Of a DNA stretch of 57,571 bases, positions 1 through 8,545 are shown piece after piece. The notes under the pieces are model-generated. The model had not been told where the DNA came from. It made no database searches and saw only the letters and a program-made list of their open reading frames with translations. Source of the stretch: Caldifarciminota bacterium (lineage in GTDB: Bacteria > Hydrothermota > Tepidihabitantia > Tepidihabitantales > DTDR01); assembly GCA_025060715.1 (NCBI GenBank), contig JANXBG010000008.1, positions 1 to 57,571 on the forward strand. The letters are read 5' to 3'. Numbering within the stretch: the stretch's first letter is position 1; the number at the start of each line of letters is the position of its first letter. A program made the translations under genes and the position numbers.

Positions 1-410
1 GAAACAGGCTTCAAAGTATCACTCCTCAACACCACACCACCAACCGGCGGACTTATTATCCCTGTAACCCCAACATCTAATAAAATAACATTAAAAACAC
101 CCGCTATCGAATCATTCCCTGTATTCATATCTCCATCAAGAACTGTCCTCATCACCACCTTAAACTCTCCTGTATCCTGAGCCCAAGCATAAGAAGTAAA
201 ATTAACAACAGACTCAGCATGCCCCGCCACCGTCTTAGTAAGAGAATCAAAATAAATCAAATTATCACCACGATAAATCCTAAAGAAACTCTTAAAAGTA
301 GCAGGAAAATTGCCAAAATTCTTAACCTTACCAGAAACAGGCTTCAAAGTATCACTCCTCAACACCACACCACCAACCGGCGGACTTATTATCCCTGTAA
401 CCCCAACATC
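1..410 (-). repeat. 333-bp (111-codon) near-identical tandem repeat
   Basis: Bases 1-77 are identical to 334-410, an offset of exactly 333 bases or 111 codons. One full unit (78-410) and part of the next are in the window. The perfect match over 77 bases, silent positions included, points to recent duplication or gene conversion. Confidence 0.9.
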
Positions 411-1349
411 AATATAAAATTGTAAAATCTGCAAACCAGCTCCCTCATCAGCAACAAAAGCATAAGAACCTACAACATAAACACCATACGCATAGCCTGG
501 AGTATCATAATAGCCGACCTCATAAGGATTTCTCGGATTGAATATATTTATTATCCTTAAACCAGTATTATAATCAGCAACATACGCATAAGAACCTGAA
601 ACATAAACACCTCTAGCTATACCTGGAGTATCGTAATAACCAACTTGATAAGGATTACTTGGATTGGATATGTCTATTATCCTTAAACCTGCGCCACTAT
701 CAGCAACATACGCATAAAAACCTGAAACATAAACACCAATAGCGAAACCGGGTGTATCATAATAGCCCACTTCATAAGGATTGCTCGGATTAGATATGTT
801 TATTATCCTTAAGCCTGCACTCCCAGCTGCAACATACGCATAAGGACCTGAAACATAAACACCCATAGCGAAACTGGGTGTAATATAATAGCCCACCTGA
901 TAAGGATTCCTCGGATTGGTTATGTTTAATATCCTTAAACCCGTATTATAATCAGCAACATACGCATAAGGACCTGAAACATAAACCCCTAAAGCTAAAC
1001 CCGGTGTATCATAATGGCCAACTTGAAAAGGATTACTCGGATTGGATACATTTATTACTCTTACACCATGAGCATAATTAGCAATATAGGCCAAAACACC
1101 TGAAACATAAACACCAACGACTACACCCGGTGCATTATAGTAGCCAACTTCATAAGGGTTATGAGGATTGGATACATTTATTATCCTTAAACCTGCGTTT
1201 CCATCGGCAACATAACAATAAGAGCCCGAGACGTAAACACCGTAAGCCAAGCCTGGTGTATTATAATAGCCAACACGCCGAACGTTTAAAGATTCTCCCA
1301 AGAGAGATGTTAGTATTAATGATAAAATTAAAAACGTCTTTCCCCTCAT
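1..1349 (-). CDS. LVIVP-repeat surface protein, N-terminal part (runs off the left edge)
   Basis: An open frame of 449 codons starts at the ATG at 1349-1347, behind AGGAGG with 5-base spacing, and is still open at base 1. Residues 1-18 form a signal peptide. Residues about 23-52 are a partial unit, then 53-304 are six 42-residue LVIVP-type units (pattern GLRIINxSNPxNPYxVGYY, then GVYVSG, then YAYVAD), which with the partial unit make seven blades, as in a beta-propeller. From residue 314 a 111-residue CARDB-like beta domain starting DVGVTGII follows, and a second, nearly identical copy begins at residue 425. The protein is probably exported and displayed at the cell surface, since LVIVP proteins are typically secreted or outer-membrane associated. 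Ligand unknown. The C-terminus, where a sorting domain would be expected, lies outside the window. Confidence 0.85.
   Translation of the reverse strand, partial: MRGKTFLILSLILTSLLGESLNVRRVGYYNTPGLAYGVYVSGSYCYVADGNAGLRIINVSNPHNPYEVGYYNAPGVVVGVYVSGVLAYIANYAHGVRVINVSNPSNPFQVGHYDTPGLALGVYVSGPYAYVADYNTGLRILNITNPRNPYQVGYYITPSFAMGVYVSGPYAYVAAGSAGLRIINISNPSNPYEVGYYDTPGFAIGVYVSGFYAYVADSGAGLRIIDISNPSNPYQVGYYDTPGIARGVYVSGSYAYVADYNTGLRIINIFNPRNPYEVGYYDTPGYAYGVYVVGSYAFVADEGAGLQILQFYIDVGVTGIISPPVGGVVLRSDTLKPVSGKVKNFGNFPATFKSFFRIYRGDNLIYFDSLTKTVAGHAESVVNFTSYAWAQDTGEFKVVMRTVLDGDMNTGNDSIAGVFNVILLDVGVTGIISPPVGGVVLRSDTLKPV
438..1193 (-). repeat. Six 126-bp LVIVP repeat units
   Basis: Six in-phase units of 126 bases encode 42-residue LVIVP blades. 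They are clearly diverged from one another, unlike the 333-bp repeat downstream, so they are older. Confidence 0.85.
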
Positions 1350-1383
1350 TTCTCCCTCCTTAATTTTTTATTATTATATTATA

Positions 1384-1412
1384 ATTATAACATTTTTTTT
1401 AAATTATGTCAA
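1384..1412 (-). promoter_or_regulatory. Consensus sigma-70-type promoter of the LVIVP gene
   Basis: On the minus strand a perfect TTGACA (1412-1407) and perfect TATAAT (1389-1384) are separated by 17 bases. The predicted start is near 1377, giving a leader of about 27 bases that carries the AGGAGG site. Confidence 0.8.
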
Positions 1413-2281
1413 TAATTAATCTTTAATTTAATCTCTCCATTAAAAAATAATTAATTTCCTAAAACAACTTTATCCTTCTCACATTACTTTCACTACTCAT
1501 TTCTGCCTCTTCTTTTCTAAAATTACTCTAAATATTCCATATCCCTACAGCATCATATTTTTGATGGTTTTTACCGCTTCTAAAATTAAATATCCATTAA
1601 TCCAAATCTTTATTCTCACTGGCATTTATCAACTAAATTCCCCATCCACTCCCATAGTTTAACTCCTATTAAACCCTTAAACTCTATTTTATTAAAATAA
1701 AGATACCCTATTTTATTAAGCTAGAAAAACACTATAAAAATTATTAATAACTGCTGAATAAAAATATAAATAAGAAAGTTAATCTTTGTTAGCCCCTAAA
1801 ACCATACCCCCTATCATACCCCCCTCTTCCCTTTTTTATTTTTTAATTAAAATCTCCAAATAATATTAGGAAAAACTAAGTGATAGTAAATAGAGAGATT
1901 GCGAGAAATAACAACATTTGGCGACAGATCAAACGTTAAACAAATTTAATAAATTCTTTAGCATTAATAATTTAGAAATCTTTTTAATAAAACTTTTAAC
2001 AACCCTTAGCAAATTTCTAAAAAGTTGAATTTGATTAATTTTTAAAACTTCCAATTTTCAAAGCTTTATAAATATTTAAAACCTAAAAGTAAAAAAAGTA
2101 GATATTTTACTAAATTCAAAACAAAACCAACTTATCTAAAATGGCGAAATAACAAAAAATTTTTAATCAACGCAAAATCTAATTTTAAAATTTTTATATC
2201 AAAACTTTAATTTTTTTAATCTTTCTATTTAAAATCCTAAAAAAGTTTAGTAATACTCTCTTAACATATCTACTTTTTTTA
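1413..2281. other. Gene-free AT-rich stretch
   Basis: About 870 bases with stops in all frames and no convincing protein similarity by eye. The only structure seen is the inverted repeat 2091-2280. Confidence 0.6.
2091..2280. repeat. 190-bp element bounded by a 15-bp perfect inverted repeat
   Basis: The arm at 2091-2105 (seven A, then GTAGATAT) is the exact reverse complement of 2266-2280. A second matching pair lies just inside: TTACTAAA at 2107-2114 and TTTAGTAA at 2246-2253. The right arm ends 1 base before the -35 of the next gene. It could be a decayed MITE-like element or a folded transcript end. No target duplication was recognised. Confidence 0.5.
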
Positions 2282-2309
2282 TTGTTGATTAAAAATTATT
2301 TTTTATAAT
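2282..2309 (+). promoter_or_regulatory. Promoter of the 90-residue repeat protein
   Basis: TTGTTG (2282-2287), 16-base spacer, perfect TATAAT (2304-2309). The start would fall near 2316, leaving a short leader with AGGAG at 2323-2327 ahead of the ATG at 2335. Confidence 0.6.
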
Positions 2310-2334
2310 AATTTAAGTTAAAAGGAGAGAAAAG

Positions 2335-2607
2335 ATGCAAAAGATACAGATTGAAAAAGAAGGTCTCCAATTTGTTAATGAAGAAGGTAAAGTTTTATTG
2401 GAAATTAAACAAAGTGAAAAGGGCGGTGTTTTATTACTTTATAATGATGAAGGGAAGGTAGTAATTAGTATGTGGGCAGGAAGTGCTGGTGGTGGATTGA
2501 TGATTTTTAATAAAGAAGGGAGACCAATTGCTGAGATAGGCGCTTTTCAAGGGAAAGGCATTTTAACTCTTTTTGATAATAAAGGTAAAGTGGTTTTTGA
2601 AAAATAA
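2335..2607 (+). CDS. Small beta-repeat protein of unknown function
   Basis: 90 residues, ATG behind AGGAG. The chain is four imperfect repeats of about 21 residues on the pattern G-x-L-x-x-x-N-x-E-G-K-V-V, with strongly alternating hydrophobic positions and glycine-rich turns (GSAGGG, FQGKG). This looks like a small all-beta stack or solenoid. There is no signal peptide, no cysteine and no catalytic motif. It has its own promoter, and the next gene follows after a gap without overlap. I do not recognise a named family; a structural or binding role is only a guess. Confidence 0.75.
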   Translation: MQKIQIEKEGLQFVNEEGKVLLEIKQSEKGGVLLLYNDEGKVVISMWAGSAGGGLMIFNKEGRPIAEIGAFQGKGILTLFDNKGKVVFEK

Positions 2608-2676
2608 TTTTTCTATTGTCAATAAATATTTTTCTCTCAACTATTTGATTTTTTGTTTTTCTCTTTTAAAATTAAG

Positions 2677-3714
2677 ATGATGCTTTTTTTCTTTCTCTTT
2701 AATTTTAATCCTTTGATTTGGGAAATGGTGAATTCTTGCTTGCCCGAATCAATTTTTTATAATCTTTTAAGATTACAGAATTTTAAAACCCGTTATTCTT
2801 TAAGTGAAAGTGCCTTTGCTTGTGCCAATTTTTTATATAATAAACTGCTTGAATATCGCCTTGATTCTGTCTATTTTCAACATTTTCAATCAGGCTACGC
2901 ACCTAATGTGATTGGTATCAAAAGAGGAGCAAATCAATTAGATAGTGTATATATTGTTATTTGTTGCCATTATGATGCCATATCTGATAATCCCTATCTT
3001 TTTGCTCCCGGTGCTGATGATAATGGTAGTGGCACAGCAAGTGTTTTAGAAGTTTGTCGGATTTTGAGTAAATATAATTTTGAAAAGACAATTAGGTTTA
3101 TCTTCTTTTCTGGCGAAGAGCAAGGACTCTTAGGAAGTTATTATTATTGTAGTTTAGCAAAATATATCAATAGAGATAGTATAATTTCAGCAGTTAATAT
3201 TGATATGATTGGCTACTCAATACCCCAAAGGGACTCGGCTTCAGTTATTGGCAAACCAAATAATCCCAATTGTCAGCCTTTGGTAGATTATTTTATTGCT
3301 TGTGCTGACACCTATACCAATCTAAAATGTATTAGAGCGATTATTGACCGTCCCCGCTCTGACCATGCCTCTTTTAACCGCTTTGGTTATCTTGCTATCC
3401 ATATAAGGGAAAATTTGAATGTCTTTAATCCCTATTATCATACTGCTGGTGATACAATCGGTGCTGGTTTTAATGACCTAAATTTAGTCTATGAGATAAC
3501 CAAGGCAGCAATTGCTACTATTGCTTCCCTAAGTAATCCTATCAGTGTTTCTTTCTTACCGATTACAAAAAATATAATCTATAATAAAAATAAAAATAAT
3601 TTAAATCTAAAAATTGCCTATAACCCTTTGGGCCAAAAAATAGCAGTAAGAAATAAAGGGATGTATTTTATAAAAGAAAATAGCCAATTTAAAAAACTAA
3701 TTATTTTGAAATGA
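2677..3714 (+). CDS. M28-family zinc aminopeptidase, exported
   Basis: About 345 residues. I start at the ATG at 2677; an in-frame TTG at 2653 would add 8 residues and no clear ribosome site decides between them. A short hydrophobic signal (MMLFFFLFNFN) is followed by a complete M28 di-zinc site: CCHYDA (His ligand), GADDNGSG (bridging Asp), FFSGEEQGLLGS (catalytic and ligand Glu), NIDMIGY (Asp) and a late HTAGDT (His). The enzyme should remove N-terminal residues from peptides outside the cytoplasmic membrane. A tail of about 50 residues after the domain has no recognised motif. The stop overlaps the start of plsY as ATGA. Confidence 0.88.
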   Translation: MMLFFFLFNFNPLIWEMVNSCLPESIFYNLLRLQNFKTRYSLSESAFACANFLYNKLLEYRLDSVYFQHFQSGYAPNVIGIKRGANQLDSVYIVICCHYDAISDNPYLFAPGADDNGSGTASVLEVCRILSKYNFEKTIRFIFFSGEEQGLLGSYYYCSLAKYINRDSIISAVNIDMIGYSIPQRDSASVIGKPNNPNCQPLVDYFIACADTYTNLKCIRAIIDRPRSDHASFNRFGYLAIHIRENLNVFNPYYHTAGDTIGAGFNDLNLVYEITKAAIATIASLSNPISVSFLPITKNIIYNKNKNNLNLKIAYNPLGQKIAVRNKGMYFIKENSQFKKLIILK

Positions 3715-4340
3715 GGGCATATTTTTTGATAAATAGCGAAATAAAAATCTTGGCGATTATCTTTTTTTCTCTTTTTATTGGTTTTTTATTCGGTGGTATT
3801 CCCTTTGGTTATTTAATTCCCAAGATTTTCAAAAAGATTGATATTAGAAATTATGGAAGCAAAAATATTGGCTTTACGAATGTCTATCGGACCTTAGGTT
3901 ATTTATATGGAATACCGGTTTTGATATTAGACATTAGCAAAGGTTTTTTTATTACCTATTTTTCAAAGGAACTTTTTTTATTGCCGGTTTTTGTTGGTAT
4001 CGGTGCGATTTTAGGACATCTTTTTACTCCCTATCTCCGTTTTAAAGGTGGCAAAGGGGTAGCAACAACAATTGGTGTATTATTGGCTTTGGCACCCAAA
4101 AATCTTATTTTTTCATTAATTATCTTTTTAATCGTTTTAATTATTTTCTCCTATATGTCCTTAGCATCAATTTCTTTTGCCTTATCCCTTCCTTTATCTT
4201 TTATTTTAATAAAAAACCAAAACCCTTTAATCCTAATCTTTTTTATTATCATTAGCATTTTAATTATTTTAAAACATATTCCTAATATTAAAAGGGTAAT
4301 AAGAAAAGAAGAGCCAAAATTTAGATTGAGAGTAAAATGA
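3711..4340 (+). CDS. plsY: Glycerol-3-phosphate acyltransferase PlsY
   Basis: 209 residues, usual length for PlsY, a multi-pass membrane enzyme that moves the acyl group of acyl-phosphate onto glycerol-3-phosphate to give lysophosphatidate. The three family motifs are present: GSKNIGFTNVYRTLG (49-63, normally GSGNxGATNxxR), FKGGKGVATTIG (111-122, the phosphate/acyl-phosphate site) and a C-terminal HIPNIKRV. It overlaps both neighbours as ATGA and is followed by gpsA, which makes its substrate. This is a classic phospholipid pairing, and co-translation is likely. Confidence 0.95.
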   Translation: MRAYFLINSEIKILAIIFFSLFIGFLFGGIPFGYLIPKIFKKIDIRNYGSKNIGFTNVYRTLGYLYGIPVLILDISKGFFITYFSKELFLLPVFVGIGAILGHLFTPYLRFKGGKGVATTIGVLLALAPKNLIFSLIIFLIVLIIFSYMSLASISFALSLPLSFILIKNQNPLILIFFIIISILIILKHIPNIKRVIRKEEPKFRLRVK

Positions 4341-5287
4341 AAATTGGGTTTATTGGTGCTGGTAGATGGGGAAAGGTGTTAATAAACCATTTGGCAAAAA
4401 AAGAAAAAGAGATTTTTGTTTATGAAAAGTATAAAAAAAGATTAAAATTTGAAAGAGAAAATATTAAAATTCTAAAAGATTTAAAAGAAATAGAAAAATG
4501 TTCCTTCATTTTTCTTACCCTTCCATCTTATTCTTTAAGGGAGGTTTTAGAAGATTTAAAGAGATTAAAGATTAAGGAAACAACTACTTTTGTTTCATGT
4601 ATTAAAGGGATTGAAGAAAAAAGCCTAAAAAGGATGTCAGAGATAATTTATGAATATTTTCCTTATAACCCTATTGCGGTTTTATGTGGACCAGGAATTC
4701 CTGAGGAAGTTTCTTTAAAAATTCCTACCACCTTAGTTATTGCCTGTAAAAATAGAGAAATCGGCGAAAAATTACAAAAACTTCTTTCTTTTGACAATTT
4801 AAGGGTATATTATCAAGAAGATATCATTGGTTGTGAAATTGGTGGCGCAATAAAAAATGTTATTGCGATTGCTGCCGGAATTTTAGATGGTAAAAATTTT
4901 GGAATAAATACTAAAGCAGCTTTAATTTCCCGAGGTTTGGCGGAGATTATGCGTTTGGGAATAAAATTAGGAGCTTTACCCTTAACTTTTGCTGGACTTT
5001 CAGGCGTGGGTGATTTAATCGTTACCTGCTTTTCTAAATATTCCAGAAACTATCAATTAGGCTTTGCCTTAGGCAAAGGTAAAAAATTAGAAGAAATTTT
5101 AAAAGAAAAAAAAGGTGTGATTGAAGGCTATTATACCGCAAAGAGTATTTACCAATTAAAAGAAAAATATAATGTAGAAATGCCAATTTGTGAAGGTATT
5201 TACCAGATTTTATTTCTGAAAAAAGATATTGAAGAAGTTATTGAAAAATTATTAAAAAGAAGTTTAAAAGAAGAGTTTTGGCAATAA
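4337..5287 (+). CDS. gpsA: Glycerol-3-phosphate dehydrogenase [NAD(P)+]
   Basis: 316 residues, close to the normal 330. It reduces dihydroxyacetone phosphate to sn-glycerol-3-phosphate for membrane lipid synthesis. The N-terminal Rossmann motif GAGRWGKVL is at residues 7-15. The catalytic/substrate segment GGAIKNVIAIAAGI and the C-terminal GLSGVGDLIVTCFSKYSRN, with the binding Arg-Asn, are both present, as is EGYYTAKS near the end. It overlaps plsY by ATGA. Confidence 0.95.
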   Translation: MKIGFIGAGRWGKVLINHLAKKEKEIFVYEKYKKRLKFERENIKILKDLKEIEKCSFIFLTLPSYSLREVLEDLKRLKIKETTTFVSCIKGIEEKSLKRMSEIIYEYFPYNPIAVLCGPGIPEEVSLKIPTTLVIACKNREIGEKLQKLLSFDNLRVYYQEDIIGCEIGGAIKNVIAIAAGILDGKNFGINTKAALISRGLAEIMRLGIKLGALPLTFAGLSGVGDLIVTCFSKYSRNYQLGFALGKGKKLEEILKEKKGVIEGYYTAKSIYQLKEKYNVEMPICEGIYQILFLKKDIEEVIEKLLKRSLKEEFWQ

Positions 5288-5299
5288 AAAGGAGTTAAA

Positions 5300-5620
5300 A
5301 TGAAAGAGAAGAAATTATATTCCTTAAAAGAAGTAAGTAATAGATTAAAAATTGATGAAAATAAGTTAAGAAAATGGGCAAAAGTTTTCAAGGTGGGCAA
5401 AAGAATAAAGAAAAAAATCTTTTTTGATGAAAAAGGGATGGAAAAAATAAAAATGATTAAAAAACTCTTTAAAGAAGGCTATTCTCAAAAAAGTATTCAA
5501 AATAATTTATCAAAAAAGATAAGAGAAAAAAGAAAAGAAAGAAAAATAAAATTATCTTTAAGATTTTTAAACACCCTTTATAAAGAACTTTTAGAAATAA
5601 AAGAGATTTTAGAAAATTAA
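5300..5620 (+). CDS. MerR-type helix-turn-helix regulator
   Basis: 106 residues with AAGGAG upstream. Residues 5-70 read as a MerR-family winged helix: [20 protein letters not shown], then a wing ([21 protein letters not shown]) and [13 protein letters not shown]. Residues 72-105 form a very basic, then amphipathic helix that could dimerise. There is no effector domain, so it resembles short MerR proteins of the HspR type or DNA-architecture type. It lies 12 bases after gpsA and 10 bases before the SPFH gene in the same direction. Its target is unknown. Confidence 0.75.
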   Translation: MKEKKLYSLKEVSNRLKIDENKLRKWAKVFKVGKRIKKKIFFDEKGMEKIKMIKKLFKEGYSQKSIQNNLSKKIREKRKERKIKLSLRFLNTLYKELLEIKEILEN

Positions 5621-5630
5621 GGAGGGAAAA

Positions 5631-6371
5631 ATGGGTTACCTTATTTTAGTAATAATTATCATTATCTTATTATCAACAGCAATCCGAATTTTAGCTGAAT
5701 ACGAAAGAGGCGTAGTTTTTCGTCTAGGAAGATTTCACAAAGTGAAAGGGCCAGGGCTTATTTTGTTAATTCCCTTCATTGACCGAATGGTAAAAGTGAG
5801 TTTAAGAATTGTTACTTTAGATGTGCCACCCCAAGATGTAATCACTCGAGATAATATTTCAGTAAAAGTTAATGCTGTTGCCTATTTTAAAGTCTTTGAT
5901 CCCAAAAAGGCAATAATTGAAGTAGAAAATTATCTCTATGCCACTTCCCAGATTTCCCAAACGACTTTAAGAAGTGTGCTTGGTGAGTACGAGTTGGATG
6001 ATTTATTAACAAAGAGAGATATGATTAACCAAAGGTTACAAAAGATTATTGACCAACAAACTGATCCTTGGGGGATAAAAGTAGTGATGGTAGAAATCAA
6101 ACATGTTGATATTCCAGAAGAGATGAAAAGGGCAATTGCTCGTCAAGCTGAAGCAGAAAGAGAAAGAAGAGCAAAAATTATCCATGCTGATGGAGAATTG
6201 CAAGCGGCGGCAAAATTGAAAGAAGCAGCAGAAATTCTCTCCCAAACACCAGCGGCCTTACAACTTCGTTATTTAGGAACTTTAACTGAAATTGCTGCAG
6301 AAAAAAATTCAACAATCATTTTCCCTTTACCAATTGAATTACTTTCTTTAATATCCAAGGCGAGAGGATAA
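5631..6371 (+). CDS. Stomatin/slipin-type SPFH membrane protein
   Basis: 246 residues behind AAGGAGG. One N-terminal membrane segment (about residues 3-20) is followed by the SPFH/band 7 domain with the slipin signature [12 protein letters not shown] and [22 protein letters not shown]. After it comes a coiled-coil rich in Ala, Glu and Arg, and a short hydrophobic C-terminal segment. Slipins form oligomeric rings that organise membrane microdomains and often work with an NfeD-family protease, but none is next to this gene. Its 3' end overlaps the convergent glycosyltransferase by 24 bases. Confidence 0.9.
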   Translation: MGYLILVIIIIILLSTAIRILAEYERGVVFRLGRFHKVKGPGLILLIPFIDRMVKVSLRIVTLDVPPQDVITRDNISVKVNAVAYFKVFDPKKAIIEVENYLYATSQISQTTLRSVLGEYELDDLLTKRDMINQRLQKIIDQQTDPWGIKVVMVEIKHVDIPEEMKRAIARQAEAERERRAKIIHADGELQAAAKLKEAAEILSQTPAALQLRYLGTLTEIAAEKNSTIIFPLPIELLSLISKARG

Positions 6372-7451
6372 ACTCAGACACTGATTGATAAAATTTTTTA
6401 TCTCTTGATAAAACCTTTCCCGGGAGAATTTTAAAGCATTTTCTCGACATTTTTGTGGTGAAAAAGAAAAGTTATCAAAATTTTTAACCGCCTTTATCAA
6501 TGCCTCTTTTGTTTGGGGGTAGAAAAATATACCGGTCTCTTTTTCAATAATTGTTTCTAAAGCCCCTCCTTTTTTATAAGCAATTACTGGTGTTCCACAA
6601 GCTTGGGCTTCTAAGGGAACAATACCAAAATCCTCTTCTTGGGGAAAGATTAATGCTTTACATTTATTATAATATTCCAAAAGTTTTTCGTCTGGTTGCC
6701 AACCTAAAAACTCAATATTATTTTTGGCAAATTTTTTTAGTTTCTTTTCTTCTGGACCAGTGCCAATAATCTTTAAAGGTAAATTTAACTCATTAAAGGC
6801 CTCTATTGCTAAATCCAATTTTTTATAAGGCACTAAGGCAGAAACAATTAAAAAGAAATCTTCTCTCTTAAGGTTTAAAAATTGATAAAAATTAGTGTCT
6901 ACCGGCGAATGAATTACCTTAGCCTCTTTACCGTAATATTTTTTTATTTTCCTTGCAATATTTTTTGAATTGGCAATAAAGAAATCAACATTTTGGGAAC
7001 TTTTTTTATCCCATCTTTTTAAATAAGGACGAAAAATCTTCGCACCAATTTTTGTTATTAACCTCGCTTTTTTAAAATACTCATCAAACATATCCCAAAC
7101 ATATCTCATTGGGGTATGACAGAAACAGATATGAATCTGATTTTTAAACTTCTTAACCCCTTTAGCAACACAATGGCTGGAAGAGAGAATTAGATCAAAA
7201 TCTTTTAGATTAAAATGCTCAATTAAAGTCGGCATTATTGGCAAATAATAGCGGTAATTTTTTTCAATATTAGGAAATTTCTGAAGAATAGAAGTTTTAA
7301 TTTTCATCTGATTGATAATTGGTGAAATTTTTTCTTTATTGTAAACTAAGGTATAAAGAACAGCGTCAGGAAAAATTTCGCAAAACACCTCCAAAACTTT
7401 CTCACCACCCCGCATTCCAGTAAGCCAATCATGAACTATTGCTACTTTCAT
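6348..7451 (-). CDS. GT4-family glycosyltransferase
   Basis: 367 residues with a GT-B fold. The N-terminus [20 protein letters not shown] has the glycine-rich acceptor loop. The donor domain carries the retaining-enzyme EX7E motif at Glu273-Glu281 (EDFGIVPLE), followed by CGTPVIAY. It should add one sugar from a nucleotide donor to a lipid-linked glycan on the cytoplasmic face. It is the last gene of the nadE-GT4-GT4 operon, and its start overlaps the upstream stop as ATGA. Donor and acceptor cannot be told from the sequence. Confidence 0.88.
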   Translation of the reverse strand: MKVAIVHDWLTGMRGGEKVLEVFCEIFPDAVLYTLVYNKEKISPIINQMKIKTSILQKFPNIEKNYRYYLPIMPTLIEHFNLKDFDLILSSSHCVAKGVKKFKNQIHICFCHTPMRYVWDMFDEYFKKARLITKIGAKIFRPYLKRWDKKSSQNVDFFIANSKNIARKIKKYYGKEAKVIHSPVDTNFYQFLNLKREDFFLIVSALVPYKKLDLAIEAFNELNLPLKIIGTGPEEKKLKKFAKNNIEFLGWQPDEKLLEYYNKCKALIFPQEEDFGIVPLEAQACGTPVIAYKKGGALETIIEKETGIFFYPQTKEALIKAVKNFDNFSFSPQKCRENALKFSRERFYQEIKNFINQCLSLSSRLGY

Positions 7452-8545
7452 ACTTTAAAGATCAATTTTTCTAACAATTTAACTGTTTTCCTTGCAGTAT
7501 TTTCCCATTTGAAAATCTTCGCTCTTTCATATCCCTTTTTTATTAATTTCTCCTTTAATTCAGGATTTTCAAAAAGTAAAAGGATTTTTTGAGCAATATC
7601 TTCAGGAAGATAAGGATTAAAATATATTGCTGCGTTGTTACATCTTTCTTTTAATACCGAAATATCGGAACATAAAACTGGACAACCACAACTCATCGCT
7701 TCAATTGGTGGTATTCCAGCTCCTTCATGAAAAGAAGGAAAAACAAAACAAAAAGCATTTTTATAATAACTTATCAACTCCTGATCATCAATTTTATTAA
7801 TAAATTTAACCCTTTTTTTAACTTCGGGTTTTATTTTAATATCTACCTTCTCAAAAATCTTTCCTTCCGGTGCAATTACTATCGCATTTAAAGGAATATT
7901 TTTATTAACAATCAACTCAAAAGCCAAAAGAAAATTGATTAAATTTTTCTTTTTAGCCAATGAGCCAACATAAAGGAGATAATCTCTTTCTTTTATTTCA
8001 ATAGCTGTTATTGGATTTTCAATAAAACCACCTTGAGGGATAGCAAAAATTTTATTCTTAACAAAGGGGTATCTATTTAAAATTAATTTTTTTTCGCTTT
8101 CCGAGACAGTAATTATCGCCCAAGCATACTTTAGAATTATTGGAATTAATATTGAATAAAAGGTTCTAAAAAGAAAACGATAATTTTCAGGAAAATATTT
8201 AAAACCTAAATCATGGATAGTAACAATAATTTTCTTATTTAGAAATAAAGAAATTAAAGGAGCAGTATTACCTAAACAGATAAGGATTTTATTTTTTAAA
8301 TAAAAAGGAAATTCTAACTGTTCCCAAAGATGCCCTTTTAAAATGCCAATTTTTCTGATAGGAATATGTTTTAATTCTAAATTGTGAATTATATTTCTTG
8401 GTGCAAAAATTTTAAATTGAAATTTTTTCTTATCAATCTCTCCTTTTTCTATTAAAAAATCAATTTCCTTTATTAATTGAAGGGCATATCTTTGGACACC
8501 AGTAATTTTTTGGGTTAAAAAACGACCATTAATTATAATTTCCAT
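7448..8545 (-). CDS. GT4-family glycosyltransferase (second in operon)
   Basis: 365 residues. It starts MEIIINGRFLTQKITGVQRYA, the GxxRYA pattern common in mannosyl/rhamnosyl-type GT4 enzymes. The EX7E pair is Glu274-Glu282 (EGAGIPPIE), followed by the donor-site CGCPVLCSD. It is probably a cytoplasmic enzyme of exopolysaccharide or O-antigen assembly. It overlaps the NadE-like gene by 17 bases and the next GT4 gene by 4, so the three are translated together. Specificity unknown. Confidence 0.88.
   Translation of the reverse strand: MEIIINGRFLTQKITGVQRYALQLIKEIDFLIEKGEIDKKKFQFKIFAPRNIIHNLELKHIPIRKIGILKGHLWEQLEFPFYLKNKILICLGNTAPLISLFLNKKIIVTIHDLGFKYFPENYRFLFRTFYSILIPIILKYAWAIITVSESEKKLILNRYPFVKNKIFAIPQGGFIENPITAIEIKERDYLLYVGSLAKKKNLINFLLAFELIVNKNIPLNAIVIAPEGKIFEKVDIKIKPEVKKRVKFINKIDDQELISYYKNAFCFVFPSFHEGAGIPPIEAMSCGCPVLCSDISVLKERCNNAAIYFNPYLPEDIAQKILLLFENPELKEKLIKKGYERAKIFKWENTARKTVKLLEKLIFKV

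Noticed and set aside
219-425. Plus-strand open frame over the left-edge repeats
   Set aside because: It is antisense to the LVIVP protein, which has a signal peptide, SD, consensus promoter and repeat structure; the plus frame is a by-product of the repeats.
1130-1363. Plus-strand frame of 77 codons
   Set aside because: Lies antisense to the LVIVP gene start, with no SD and no similarity.
1430-1700. Possible transposase relic in the 1.4-2.0 kb spacer
   Set aside because: Short stretches on the minus strand look vaguely protein-like, but every frame is broken by stops and no motif of a known transposase could be named.
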